Source: Virgibacillus ndiopensis (GTDB lineage: Bacteria; Bacillota; Bacilli; Bacillales; Amphibacillaceae). Taken from it: a stretch of 64,000 nucleotides of DNA. Made by a program: the position numbers and the translations under genes. Shown here piece by piece: positions 8,901 through 16,653 of the stretch. The stretch is from positions 186,001 through 250,000 of the forward strand of contig NZ_FZMZ01000006.1 in assembly GCF_900187325.1 (NCBI RefSeq). The letters run 5' to 3'. How positions within the stretch are numbered: the stretch's first letter is position 1; every line of letters begins with the position of its first letter. The notes below the pieces were generated by a model. That model ran no database searches. It was given only the letters and a program-made list of their open reading frames with translations, and had not been told where the DNA came from.

Positions 8901-10648
8901 ATATTAAAAGGTATGGAAAAGGGACAGGTAAGAATAAACGTTATTTGTATAGTGCAAGAGAAGCTATGAAAGATGCTCAAAGTGCTATTCCGGTTTGGAT
9001 TATGCCAACAACACAAGTCCTTGAAAACTTCCCAATAACGAATGAAAAGTTTGATGTTGTTATTTTTGATGAAAGTAGTCAGTGTGACATTTTTTCAGCA
9101 AATGTACTATTAAGAGGGAAAAAGATGATCGTTGTCGGAGATGATGAACAAATAAGCCCACAGGCAATTGGGGTTAAACAAGATGATGTGAATGAATTAG
9201 TTAACCGCTACTTACCGGATATTCCAAATTCTGATTTATTTGATGGAAATATTTCTTTATATGAAATAGCCGAGCAAACATTCCCTAAAGCAGGAAAATT
9301 AATGTTAAGAGAACATTTTAGGTGTGTCCCTGAGATTATTCAATTTTCAAATGACCTTAGCTACGGTGGAGAAATGATACCATTAAGATTACCATTAGAA
9401 GAGGAGAAGATTGATCCACCAGTAATGGCTATAAAGGTCGAGGAAGGCTACAATGATGAGAAAGATAAAGATATTAATAGGCCAGAAGCGGAAGCAATAG
9501 CGGAAGACATATATAAGGTAGTACATGATCCAAAGTATAAAGACCAAACAATTGGAGTCATTACGTTACAAGGAAATAAACAGCACAAACTCCTTGAAAT
9601 TTTAATAAGGGATAAAATAGGAGATGCGGAATACGTCGCACGAAAGATTATATGTGGAAACCCATATGATTTGCAAGGGGATGAACGTGATATCGTATTT
9701 CTTTCTATGGTTGTTGCCTCAAATAGGAGATTCAGGTCACTTACAATGTCTAGTGAAAAACAGCGCTATAACGTTGCTGCAAGCCGCGCTAGGAACCAAA
9801 TGCGATTATACCATTCAATTGATACAAGTGAATTAAACAATAATGACTATCGATACTCTTTATTGAGTTATTGTAAAAATCCTACTAGGGTAAATGAGGA
9901 ACTTGAAGATTTAGAACAGTTATGTGATTCACCTTTTGAAATAGATGTATTAAAAATGATATTAGCCAAAGGTTATAAAGTAACTCCACAAGTTAAAGTT
10001 GGTGGATACCGTATTGATTTTGTCGTTGAAGGCATTCGGGATAGACTTGCAGTTGAATGTGATGGTGAGAGATGGCACGGGCCAGAAAAGTTCGAGGAAG
10101 ATATGCAACGTCAAGAGTCATTAGAACGAGCCGGTTGGAAGTTTTGGCGTATTCGAGGTAGAGAGTTTTACTTTAACAGAAAGAAAGCAATGGGAAGTCT
10201 CTGGCTGAGATTAAATGAGATGGGAATTGAGCCAAATGTTTCAGAGATTGGCTCAAATGACTATATAGAAGACAACAATATGAATATCGCCAATCATAAG
10301 GAAACTAATGAAGGAATTAATAAGGTACAAAAATCTAATAAAGGTAATTTAAACTCTGAAATGCAACAAAGTTTATTTGAAGATGACAAAGTTGATATTC
10401 AACAAATGAGTTTATTTGATAAAGAGGGTATCGATAATCATATTGATAATTCTTGGTTAACTAACTACTTGGCCACTAAAGGATTAAATTTTATTGATAA
10501 GCGAGATAAAGGTGGAAGTCTATGGGTAGTTGGTGCAAATGAGTTAAAACCCATATTTAAAGAACTTGCAACAAAGGATATTTATTTTCAATTCACTTCA
10601 AAAGGTAGTCGCTCGACAAAAAATCAGCCTGGTTGGTATATGAAGTAA
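5930..10648 (+). CDS. Giant SF1 (Upf1-like) helicase fused to PD-(D/E)XK nuclease
   Basis: About 1572 residues. GTG at 5930 is the best start (AAAAGAGGTGA 6-12 bases upstream); an in-frame TTG sits three bases earlier. The Walker A motif GPPGTGKTHTIANL is near residue 380 and the SF1 motif II, VIFDESSQCD, near 1045, followed by VVGDDEQISPQ; motif VI-like YNVAASRARNQM lies near 1285. A ~650-residue coiled, charged insertion separates the two ATPase halves. Near 1335-1430 is a DUF559/Vsr-like nuclease: VGGYRIDFVV, LAVECDGERWHG, RQESLERAGWKFWRIRG. The last ~70 residues (FIDKRDKGGSLWVVG, SRSTKNQPGWYM) are a small tail I know from other large defence proteins but cannot name. Such helicase-nuclease fusions are typical single-protein anti-phage effectors. 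A hairpin terminator follows at 10669. Confidence 0.85.
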   Translation: MQISSISKEKRFFEYLLELTKLTGKVIRDYRGYEKYWSPNELKEIEGCYVDEDCDDIDTYLEIHKPQIKREEEVPPYPARVIKEWLDFNIHNENTIPSHAAQKRYINEHGEAGFEAFEDDVERTKLYKGFISEWIEWAENLKEKKKLSKLYNEFFDLVSRFDREGESLELVFGRGILIWNHPDKKIGLIRSPLLTQKLELNLDAEKGVITASRIDEINNVEREMLSGVSLPNKKRADAILNSLKTFDIKDDLSDLLTQLINTIDADGEYKGPNEHLEIRKTPIIYDDNIFIFRVKNTRVLRDDLENIIEQIDSGSIEINEAVKSILGEVEFNHTVETELENDHENKFTRNELFFPLESNEQQKEIVKRIERNYGVTVQGPPGTGKTHTIANLVSHFLAEGKRVLITSQKENPLRVLKSKIPKDIQDLCVPVLGGGRDSLQEIEKSINTISEKLGELDTNKLSKNVDLNLRELDESKRKESKLVNQLKNYMEKEGSVLKYKDEELFRYDVAKQLSESSVNYEWILDELDMETEFPINEVEFKELWNFRDSLNSEDLKLYSTMLPRIDSDIRNEKAFRDLVHDGEKLSKGKDEGYRQLESYRLPSDIPSLDEFIQNLNVILDFKHIIQDDGYKSIINDLKARGIREERWRKLVDEIQDNCKQLFHYYNRLVTHTVKLPNKDIGEIKEDIRVVKERFESGKKPNLTFFLFKGKQAKYLFEEPILNDKPISKSEDLGPIDDYIKYQELKAETARVFNGNMQEIKHPNIKQDEARFPHLLEERLIELQTVIKVFEIVNAIEDKLTVDNVDLYSVGDVNTLLGNIKQAKIYLEYKKWFETYQKELSNLRSFGEKENNHSIIYEMIEAFENLDINKWDNLLDQLVELYETKKAVNKFYELLFKLDNSVPLTKKSIEMSVGENWEYPNNHLESFELRKLRTWLDQTKDINATKLRSLIEKEKGYQRELIQSIVRDASWKSQIERITEKEKRALSSWKSYIKRYGKGTGKNKRYLYSAREAMKDAQSAIPVWIMPTTQVLENFPITNEKFDVVIFDESSQCDIFSANVLLRGKKMIVVGDDEQISPQAIGVKQDDVNELVNRYLPDIPNSDLFDGNISLYEIAEQTFPKAGKLMLREHFRCVPEIIQFSNDLSYGGEMIPLRLPLEEEKIDPPVMAIKVEEGYNDEKDKDINRPEAEAIAEDIYKVVHDPKYKDQTIGVITLQGNKQHKLLEILIRDKIGDAEYVARKIICGNPYDLQGDERDIVFLSMVVASNRRFRSLTMSSEKQRYNVAASRARNQMRLYHSIDTSELNNNDYRYSLLSYCKNPTRVNEELEDLEQLCDSPFEIDVLKMILAKGYKVTPQVKVGGYRIDFVVEGIRDRLAVECDGERWHGPEKFEEDMQRQESLERAGWKFWRIRGREFYFNRKKAMGSLWLRLNEMGIEPNVSEIGSNDYIEDNNMNIANHKETNEGINKVQKSNKGNLNSEMQQSLFEDDKVDIQQMSLFDKEGIDNHIDNSWLTNYLATKGLNFIDKRDKGGSLWVVGANELKPIFKELATKDIYFQFTSKGSRSTKNQPGWYMK

Positions 10649-10668
10649 GGTGAGTAACCTATGCAAAG

Positions 10669-10697
10669 AGTCCTGAATTAAAGTATCAGGACTTTTT
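10669..10697 (+). terminator. Rho-independent terminator after the giant helicase-nuclease
   Basis: AGTCCTGA (10669-10676) pairs with TCAGGACT (10686-10693), followed by TTTTT. It separates the giant gene from the DUF262 gene, so the latter probably has its own promoter in 10700-10900. Confidence 0.75.
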
Positions 10698-10916
10698 GTT
10701 CATAGAGGAATTTAATTATTTATGTCGAATGTATTATTTAGGCTAAACTAAATTTTTTTGACAGTTTATAAAATCTATAAATCATCACAGGATGGTTGTA
10801 GAATAATAAAAGCTAATTTCAGTAATAAGCAATACAAGTGAATTAAAACATGAGTTAGTCTCATAAACAAATTCGACAAGAAAGCCAGAGATTTCTATCT
10901 AGAAAGGATAGTTAAT

Positions 10917-12713
10917 ATGAAAATCACACCTACCACTTTAACGATTAATCAACTATTTAGCAGTAATAGTGAACAGTTTATTATACCCGCTTATCAACGT
11001 AGGTATTCTTGGGGAGAAAGGCAGTGGTCAGATTTATTTAATGATATTAAGCTTCTGAATCAGAATGACACCCACTTACTAGGTAATATCTTATGTTTAA
11101 CATCTGATCATACTGTAGGAATAAATAAATTAGAACTGGTGGATGGGCAGCAGAGAACAACTACATTAACCATTCTAATAAAAGCCCTAGCAGATAGATT
11201 TAAAGAGTTAGGAATTGAAGATTCACATAAAGAACAAGAAGCGATGCTTTCGTGTAAAGGATTTGATAGAGTTCCAAAACGAAAATTGATATTAGGAGAT
11301 TTGGATGACCCAGATTACGTGAGGTTCATGACGAGAAACGATGTAGAATCCTCTAAGAATGAACGTTTTATAGCTGCTTACGATTATTATTCTGGGGAAT
11401 TAGGAAAACTTTGCGAAAAAGACTTGTATGAATTTGTTCATAAACTAACCAATAATACTTTTGTTATTCGATTAGATGTAGCTGATGCTAAAGATGCTTA
11501 TAAATTATTTGAAACGATTAATAATCGTGGTCTCAAATTAAGTCCTACGGATATCATAAAGAATTTCTTGTTGGGACACGCTTCTTTAATAGAAGAAAAC
11601 ACTCTAGAAGAAGTCAAAAGATATTGGACAGAAGTAATAATCAACTTAGATGGAATTAAAACAGATGATTTCTTTAGGCAGTATCTATCGTACTTATTAA
11701 AGAAAAAGATTACTGCGAGTAATATAGTTGTAGAGTTTAAGAATCTTTATTTCAACACTGTAAAAGAAGCGGAAAACTTAAATGAATTTATCGTATATGA
11801 GGATCTTACTGATGAAACAGACGATGATGTTTCAGATGAAGATCTTGTTACAGAAGTTCAAGAAGAAATTATAGTTAACCATACCCATAAAATTTCAATT
11901 ACTGAATTTGCAAAAAGACTTCGTAACGCTTCTAATATTTATAAACAAATTAGAAATCAATCTTTTGAAAGTAAAGTATTTAATAGACACCTTAGAAATT
12001 TAACTATGATTAAATCGTTTCCGAGTAATATATTTCTACTAGATTTGTTTCAAAGGAACATTAAAGAAAAAGATAAAGTTCATATTCTAAAATTAATAGA
12101 AACCTTTATGTTGAGAAGGCATGTCTGTGAGTATAGGACTGCTGAACTGGATACTATCTTTGCGAGTTTAGTAAATATAGAAGATAATCTTGCCATTTAT
12201 CAAGTTGAAAAGAAACTATTAAAGCACTTACCTAGCGATAATGAATTTAAAGAAAAATTTTCAATGCATAACTTTAAAAATAATGAAGGAAGAGCGAAAT
12301 ATGTTTTAGAGGAAATAGAGTATGATTTAATTAATGATCATGGTGAATACATTTTAAACTCAGGTGTTGATTTACATTTAGAACATATTATTCCTCAAAA
12401 AATACTAACTAAGAAATCTAAACACGAGTTTGGAAATTGGGAGAGCTACTTAGGGGAAAATGCTATTGAACTACATAAAGAACATGTGAATAAAATCGGT
12501 AATTTAACTCTCTTAGCGCAATCACTAAATATAAGTGCATCCAATAATCCTTTTAAGGCAAAAGTTGAGGAATATAAGAAGTCAAACATACAAATTACAA
12601 AGGAAATTGCAGATTATGATAAGTTTAAGTTTGAACAGGTTTTAGAACGTTGCAAAGAATTAGGAGAAAAAGCTGTTCAAATTTGGCGGTTTCCAGGGGC
12701 TGATGTGAAATAA
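10917..12713 (+). CDS. DUF262/DUF1524 (GmrSD-like) HNH nuclease
   Basis: 598 residues, ATG; upstream AGAAAGGATAG. The N-terminal DUF262 domain carries IPAYQRRYSWGERQW (~residues 22-36) and VDGQQRTTTL (~74-83), the ParB/Srx-like nucleotide-binding motif of GmrS-type proteins. The C-terminal DUF1524 domain carries an HNH-like signature: LEHIIPQKIL (~488-497) and IGNLTLLAQSLNISASNNPF (~543-562). A single chain with both domains is the GmrSD type IV architecture, known to act against DNA with modified cytosines; related chains include BREX-associated BrxU. Its stop overlaps the following helicase start by one base (TAATG), so the two are translationally coupled and probably act together. Substrate is inferred, not shown. 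Confidence 0.88.
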   Translation: MKITPTTLTINQLFSSNSEQFIIPAYQRRYSWGERQWSDLFNDIKLLNQNDTHLLGNILCLTSDHTVGINKLELVDGQQRTTTLTILIKALADRFKELGIEDSHKEQEAMLSCKGFDRVPKRKLILGDLDDPDYVRFMTRNDVESSKNERFIAAYDYYSGELGKLCEKDLYEFVHKLTNNTFVIRLDVADAKDAYKLFETINNRGLKLSPTDIIKNFLLGHASLIEENTLEEVKRYWTEVIINLDGIKTDDFFRQYLSYLLKKKITASNIVVEFKNLYFNTVKEAENLNEFIVYEDLTDETDDDVSDEDLVTEVQEEIIVNHTHKISITEFAKRLRNASNIYKQIRNQSFESKVFNRHLRNLTMIKSFPSNIFLLDLFQRNIKEKDKVHILKLIETFMLRRHVCEYRTAELDTIFASLVNIEDNLAIYQVEKKLLKHLPSDNEFKEKFSMHNFKNNEGRAKYVLEEIEYDLINDHGEYILNSGVDLHLEHIIPQKILTKKSKHEFGNWESYLGENAIELHKEHVNKIGNLTLLAQSLNISASNNPFKAKVEEYKKSNIQITKEIADYDKFKFEQVLERCKELGEKAVQIWRFPGADVK

Positions 12714-15529
12714 TGACTAAAGTAATAAATTTAGAGTGTCAGAATTGCGACTCGAAATATTTTAAGTCAGATAATACTAAACATAGTATATTGTATAGAT
12801 GTGTTGGCTGTGGTCTACAATTAAATTTTCCAGGGGTTAGCGCTTATATAATACTTAATAATGATTATGAAGAGTCACTATTCGAAAAAAATCACAAATC
12901 TATGGAAAGTAATGAACTGAAAGAGTTTATATATAAGTGGGGCAAAATTCACCAAAGAGAATTAAATGAGAAAGAAATAATTAAGAAACAAATGATTGAG
13001 AAAGAAAAAAAAGAGAAACAGCTAGCTCTAGAAAGACAAATAAAACTTAAAAGACATGATCTATATAAGGTTCTAAGTGAAAATTACTATGTCGCGAGAG
13101 ATTATTGGAATAACAATCTGAGGGAATGGATTTCTGAAGATGAATTCAAAGATCTTACAACCCATTTTGTTTTGGATTGGTTTCGTTACCACAGTTTGGA
13201 GAAACCAGATTATGAACAAGCAAAAACGATAGCCAACGTTTGGGATAATGTCCAGGTAGTAGCAAGAGCAGGGAGTGGTAAAACAAGAACAATTATTAAT
13301 CGATCCATATTTTTAATTAAGCACTGCCATGTTCATCCTTCTGAAATATTAATATTAGCTTTTAACAAAAAAGCAGCAATGGAAGTTACTAATAGGTTGA
13401 AAAAAGTATTAAAAGAGGATATTCCTCAAGCGATGACTTATCATGCACTTGCATATGGTATTGTTCATCCAGAAGAGAATATGGTTTATGATGAACTTGA
13501 TAAATTAGAGAAAAGCTCATCTGTTCAAAATGTGATTAATTCAAATTTAGATGACCATAATTATTCTAACAGGATAAAAAATATAATGATGAAATATTTT
13601 CGTGAAGATTGGGATCGTTTTATTAGCCTGGGATATAATCTTAGTAAAGATGAAATGCTAAAGTATCGTAGGTCATTACCATATATAGGATTAGACGGGA
13701 AGTATTACAAATCAATGGGAGAAAAAAGAATAGCTGATTTTCTCTTTGAACATGATGTACCTTTCTATTACGAATGGAATTTTCGGTGGGATGGTATCAA
13801 CTATAAACCTGACTTCACCATTTTAAAAGAATCTGAAGGGTTTAAAGGCATTGTAATAGAATTTTTTGGTATGAGCGGAGATCCAGATTACGACAAAGAA
13901 TCAATGCAAAAGATTCTATATTGGAGTCGAAGGGCAGATTATGATTTTATTAGTATGTGGCCTGATGATGTCCTTTCTACTAATGGAATTTCTAATAAGG
14001 TTGGAAAGATTTTAGAGACTTATTTTCCTAGTATGAGAAAATTATCAGATGATGAAATTTGGCATAGAATAAAAAACAGATCTGTCGATGAATTTAGCAT
14101 TGTTTGTAAAACTTTTATTGAAAGGTCTAGAAAACTTAAGTTAGATCCTAATGATATAAAAAAGTTAGTAGTAGAGCGTAAAAACGAATTAACTGATTTA
14201 GAATTACATTTCTTAAGAGTTATTTGGAAAATATACTCAGATTACCTAGATCAATTGTCAGCTAATAAAGAGGAAGATTTTGATGGATTGTTATATCGAG
14301 CAATTGATTTTGTTAAGCAAGGTCATACTAATTGGACAAGAAAAAAAGGTTCAGGAAATTTAAATCAAATCAAATATTTATTTATAGATGAATTCCAAGA
14401 TTTCTCTCTGTTATTCAATGAACTAATCTCATCAATACGATTAATAAATAATGAAGTGAAATTATTTTGTGTTGGAGATGATTGGCAAGCTATTAATGGG
14501 TTTGCTGGATCTGACCTTAAATATTTTTATAACTTTAAAGAAGATGTTAATGTTGCTATAAAAATGAATATATCTACCAACTATCGCTCGGCAAAAAAGA
14601 TAGTTCAGGCAGGCAACCAATTAATGATGAATGAAGGTAAACCCTCAGATTCAAGTAAAGAAGAAGAGGGTACCGTAAATGTAGTAAATATAGATTTATT
14701 CAATCCTTCTGATCATGAAAAACAAATATATAAAGGGGATAAGATCACTCCTGCGTTAATTAGACTCGTAAAGAGCCAATTAGATATGGGGCAAAGTGTT
14801 ACTTTACTAAGTAGAAGGAAAAGTAGTATCCCTTTTTACAATATCCATAATGGTGGTAAAGGTGACTTTCGAGAGAAATTAATTAATACTATTAGGAATG
14901 AATTCCCAGTAGAACAAAGAGATTTAATCAAAACAGTCGACACTGTACATTCGTTTAAAGGAAGAGAAGATGAAGTAATAATCTTGATGGATGCAGTTTC
15001 AAGAAGCTTCCCTCTAATTCATCCTAGAAATGTTTTTTATAAAATACTTGGCCACACTATAGACAGAGTTTACGATGAGGAAAAAAGGCTATTTTATGTA
15101 GGTCTTACAAGAGCCAAAAATAAATTGATAATAATTACGGATTCATTAAATAGATCTCCTTTCCTTAATAGTTTAAGTGACAGCAAGATTCAGAGTTACT
15201 TAGATATAAATACATTAAGTTATCCACTTAAAGAAGGATCAAGCTACAGAATAATTGTTTCAAACAAAAAAGGTACATATGGAACAATTGCTATTAAGGA
15301 TTTATTAAAGAGTCAGAGTTACACGTATCACTCTTTAACAAAATCTTGGTACAAAATTGTTGGAGCACAGAATTTCAGTGAGGCAAATTTATTTAAGGAA
15401 AATTGGGTAGGGCATGCTAACGATGTAGCAGTTGAAGTTATAGATGAATTTGATCAACAAATAGTGTCGCTTTTGATAATTAACGGCCAAATAAATAAAG
15501 ATAAGAGTGTACTGAGTCACAATAGATAG
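12713..15529 (+). CDS. UvrD/Rep-like helicase with zinc ribbon and inserted nuclease-like segment
   Basis: 938 residues; ATG overlaps the upstream stop (TAATG). N-terminal zinc-ribbon-like CQNC...CVGC (residues ~9-40). Walker A VVARAGSGKTRTIINR near 182-195 marks a UvrD-type ATPase. Between the helicase motifs, about 330-420, is a PD-(D/E)XK-like insertion: MGEKRIADFL, INYKPDFTIL, IVIEFFGMSGDPDY. DNA-helicase motifs continue with YLFIDEFQDFS (~557), VGDDWQAING, TNYRSAKKIVQAG and LFYVGLTRAKNKLIIIT (~793-809). Many UvrD-like proteins in defence islands carry this type of insertion. Coupling with the DUF262/DUF1524 nuclease suggests a two-gene cassette. A perfect 10-bp hairpin terminator follows at 15562. 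Confidence 0.87.
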   Translation: MTKVINLECQNCDSKYFKSDNTKHSILYRCVGCGLQLNFPGVSAYIILNNDYEESLFEKNHKSMESNELKEFIYKWGKIHQRELNEKEIIKKQMIEKEKKEKQLALERQIKLKRHDLYKVLSENYYVARDYWNNNLREWISEDEFKDLTTHFVLDWFRYHSLEKPDYEQAKTIANVWDNVQVVARAGSGKTRTIINRSIFLIKHCHVHPSEILILAFNKKAAMEVTNRLKKVLKEDIPQAMTYHALAYGIVHPEENMVYDELDKLEKSSSVQNVINSNLDDHNYSNRIKNIMMKYFREDWDRFISLGYNLSKDEMLKYRRSLPYIGLDGKYYKSMGEKRIADFLFEHDVPFYYEWNFRWDGINYKPDFTILKESEGFKGIVIEFFGMSGDPDYDKESMQKILYWSRRADYDFISMWPDDVLSTNGISNKVGKILETYFPSMRKLSDDEIWHRIKNRSVDEFSIVCKTFIERSRKLKLDPNDIKKLVVERKNELTDLELHFLRVIWKIYSDYLDQLSANKEEDFDGLLYRAIDFVKQGHTNWTRKKGSGNLNQIKYLFIDEFQDFSLLFNELISSIRLINNEVKLFCVGDDWQAINGFAGSDLKYFYNFKEDVNVAIKMNISTNYRSAKKIVQAGNQLMMNEGKPSDSSKEEEGTVNVVNIDLFNPSDHEKQIYKGDKITPALIRLVKSQLDMGQSVTLLSRRKSSIPFYNIHNGGKGDFREKLINTIRNEFPVEQRDLIKTVDTVHSFKGREDEVIILMDAVSRSFPLIHPRNVFYKILGHTIDRVYDEEKRLFYVGLTRAKNKLIIITDSLNRSPFLNSLSDSKIQSYLDINTLSYPLKEGSSYRIIVSNKKGTYGTIAIKDLLKSQSYTYHSLTKSWYKIVGAQNFSEANLFKENWVGHANDVAVEVIDEFDQQIVSLLIINGQINKDKSVLSHNR

Positions 15530-15561
15530 ATATTAAAGCTAAGTAAGAATGCAAAATCCAA

Positions 15562-15598
15562 AATAACGAGGCACATCATAGGTACCTCGTTATTTATT
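15562..15598 (+). terminator. Terminator at the end of the defence island
   Basis: AATAACGAGG (15562-15571) pairs perfectly with CCTCGTTATT (15585-15594) across a 13-base loop, followed by TATTATT. The T run is weak. It ends the last defence operon. Confidence 0.7.
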
Positions 15599-15709
15599 AT
15601 TCATAATAGGCAGCTATTTTACCCTACAAACCGGTACGGTGAACCGTATCAGTAAATGAGCTTTTGCGAAAAAAGTAACAGCACTTTATTGAGGGCGCTG
15701 TTTTGTGAT

Positions 15710-16072
15710 TTAATATTCCCCTTTAATGACAAAATACGTGCCCCGAATGGTTCCTGCTAGTTTATATTTCTGCCTACCTCCTAATTCCTTTGGTACCTCC
15801 ATTTCCTCAGAAAGCTTAAAACCAACGGCACGCTTCTTAGGGTCATCAACCGTATACATAACGTTGAGCGCAAGACCGTCCTCTTAAAAGACATGGGCAA
15901 ATTGGATAGTTTCCACTTGAAAACGTGATATTGTTTCTAACGGTTTGGTTGCAAACCCAATATCACTTTCTTCTTTCAAAATTCAGTTCACATAATTAGG
16001 AGTATCGCAGGATTTTAGCTGATACACCCTAGAATTCAGATTGTATTTGTTCATAAAGTAACGTGCTTCATT
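15710..16072 (-). pseudogene. Decayed copy of the effector-binding-like gene found at 38286-38750
   Basis: Reading the - strand, this stretch aligns with the intact gene at 38286-38750 over its last ~120 codons, with many shared 10-20 base blocks (for example TCAGAAAGCTTAAA and TCATAAAGTAACG on +). It carries at least two in-frame stops that the intact copy lacks: the codon read TAT in the VFYEDG segment is TAA here (15884-15886), and the CAA in the YVNQ segment is TGA (15983-15985). The first ~30 codons are missing; homology breaks at 16072, where a fragment of a different gene begins. It is a non-functional remnant. Confidence 0.85.
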
Positions 16073-16078
16073 GGTGGG

Positions 16079-16158
16079 GATATCAAGGTCAAGGAAGTGC
16101 CAGAAGAAGTCTTAGAAGGTTTACAAGAGAGATTATGCTTGTTCTGCGCATAAGCAGT
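16079..16158 (+). pseudogene. 3' remnant of a WYL-type regulator gene (copy of 39485-40447)
   Basis: GATATCAAGGTC at 16079 starts ~80 bases that match the last codons of the regulator at 39485-40447 (DIKVREVPKEVLEGLQERL there, DIKVKEVPEEVLEGLQERL here), and similarity continues past the stop (TAAGCAGTTCCAGT against TAAGCAGTGCCAGT). No start or DNA-binding part remains. Orientation relative to the adjacent pseudogene is the same as in the intact locus, so one internal deletion of about 1.7 kb explains the arrangement. Confidence 0.8.
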
Positions 16159-16653
16159 TCCAGTTAAATGCATATCTTTTTATCATTCTGTAGCTTTTGT
16201 AAATGATAATTTAACTATGTACAAAAATGATTGATTAAAGGTGTACAGTTTTGTCACGCTACTTAAAACAACTTTACATGGAGAGACAGGCATGATAGCC
16301 TCGTTTGGCAGAGTCAGCCGTTGATACTGCTGGATTCGTGACTCAATAGTCGTACCTGTTGAGGATCGATGACAAGTTGTTAGGTTTTAAAACTTTTTAC
16401 AGAAAGAGTTAATTATGTCTAAAATGTACATTTTTACTTTGACATTTATAGCTTTATTGGTTAATCCATATTGATAAAATAAATATTCTACTTTTTGTCC
16501 ATTTAAAATCCATATTTTGTTATAGTGGAAGTAGGATAATAGGGTGTGAACGTATGGCAGTAACAGGATATCCAGACTATACGTATATACTTTTATAAAA
16601 AAACAGAAAATTTGGTAAGTTTACAGAGAAATGTAAAGGGGGAAGACACATTC
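16159..16653. other. Non-coding stretch before the sigma/anti-sigma gene
   Basis: Apart from the end of the remnant at its left, I see no gene, clear hairpin or convincing promoter pair. A possible 14-codon ATG frame begins near 16554 (ending YTYILL) but lacks a good ribosome binding site. Confidence 0.5.

Noticed and set aside
2-15529. A complete DISARM system
   Set aside because: The first helicase resembles DrmD, but no DrmA, DrmB (DUF1998), PLD-type DrmC or methylase gene is in the window.
16554-16599. 14-codon frame before the sigma/anti-sigma gene
   Set aside because: Poor ribosome binding site and no context.
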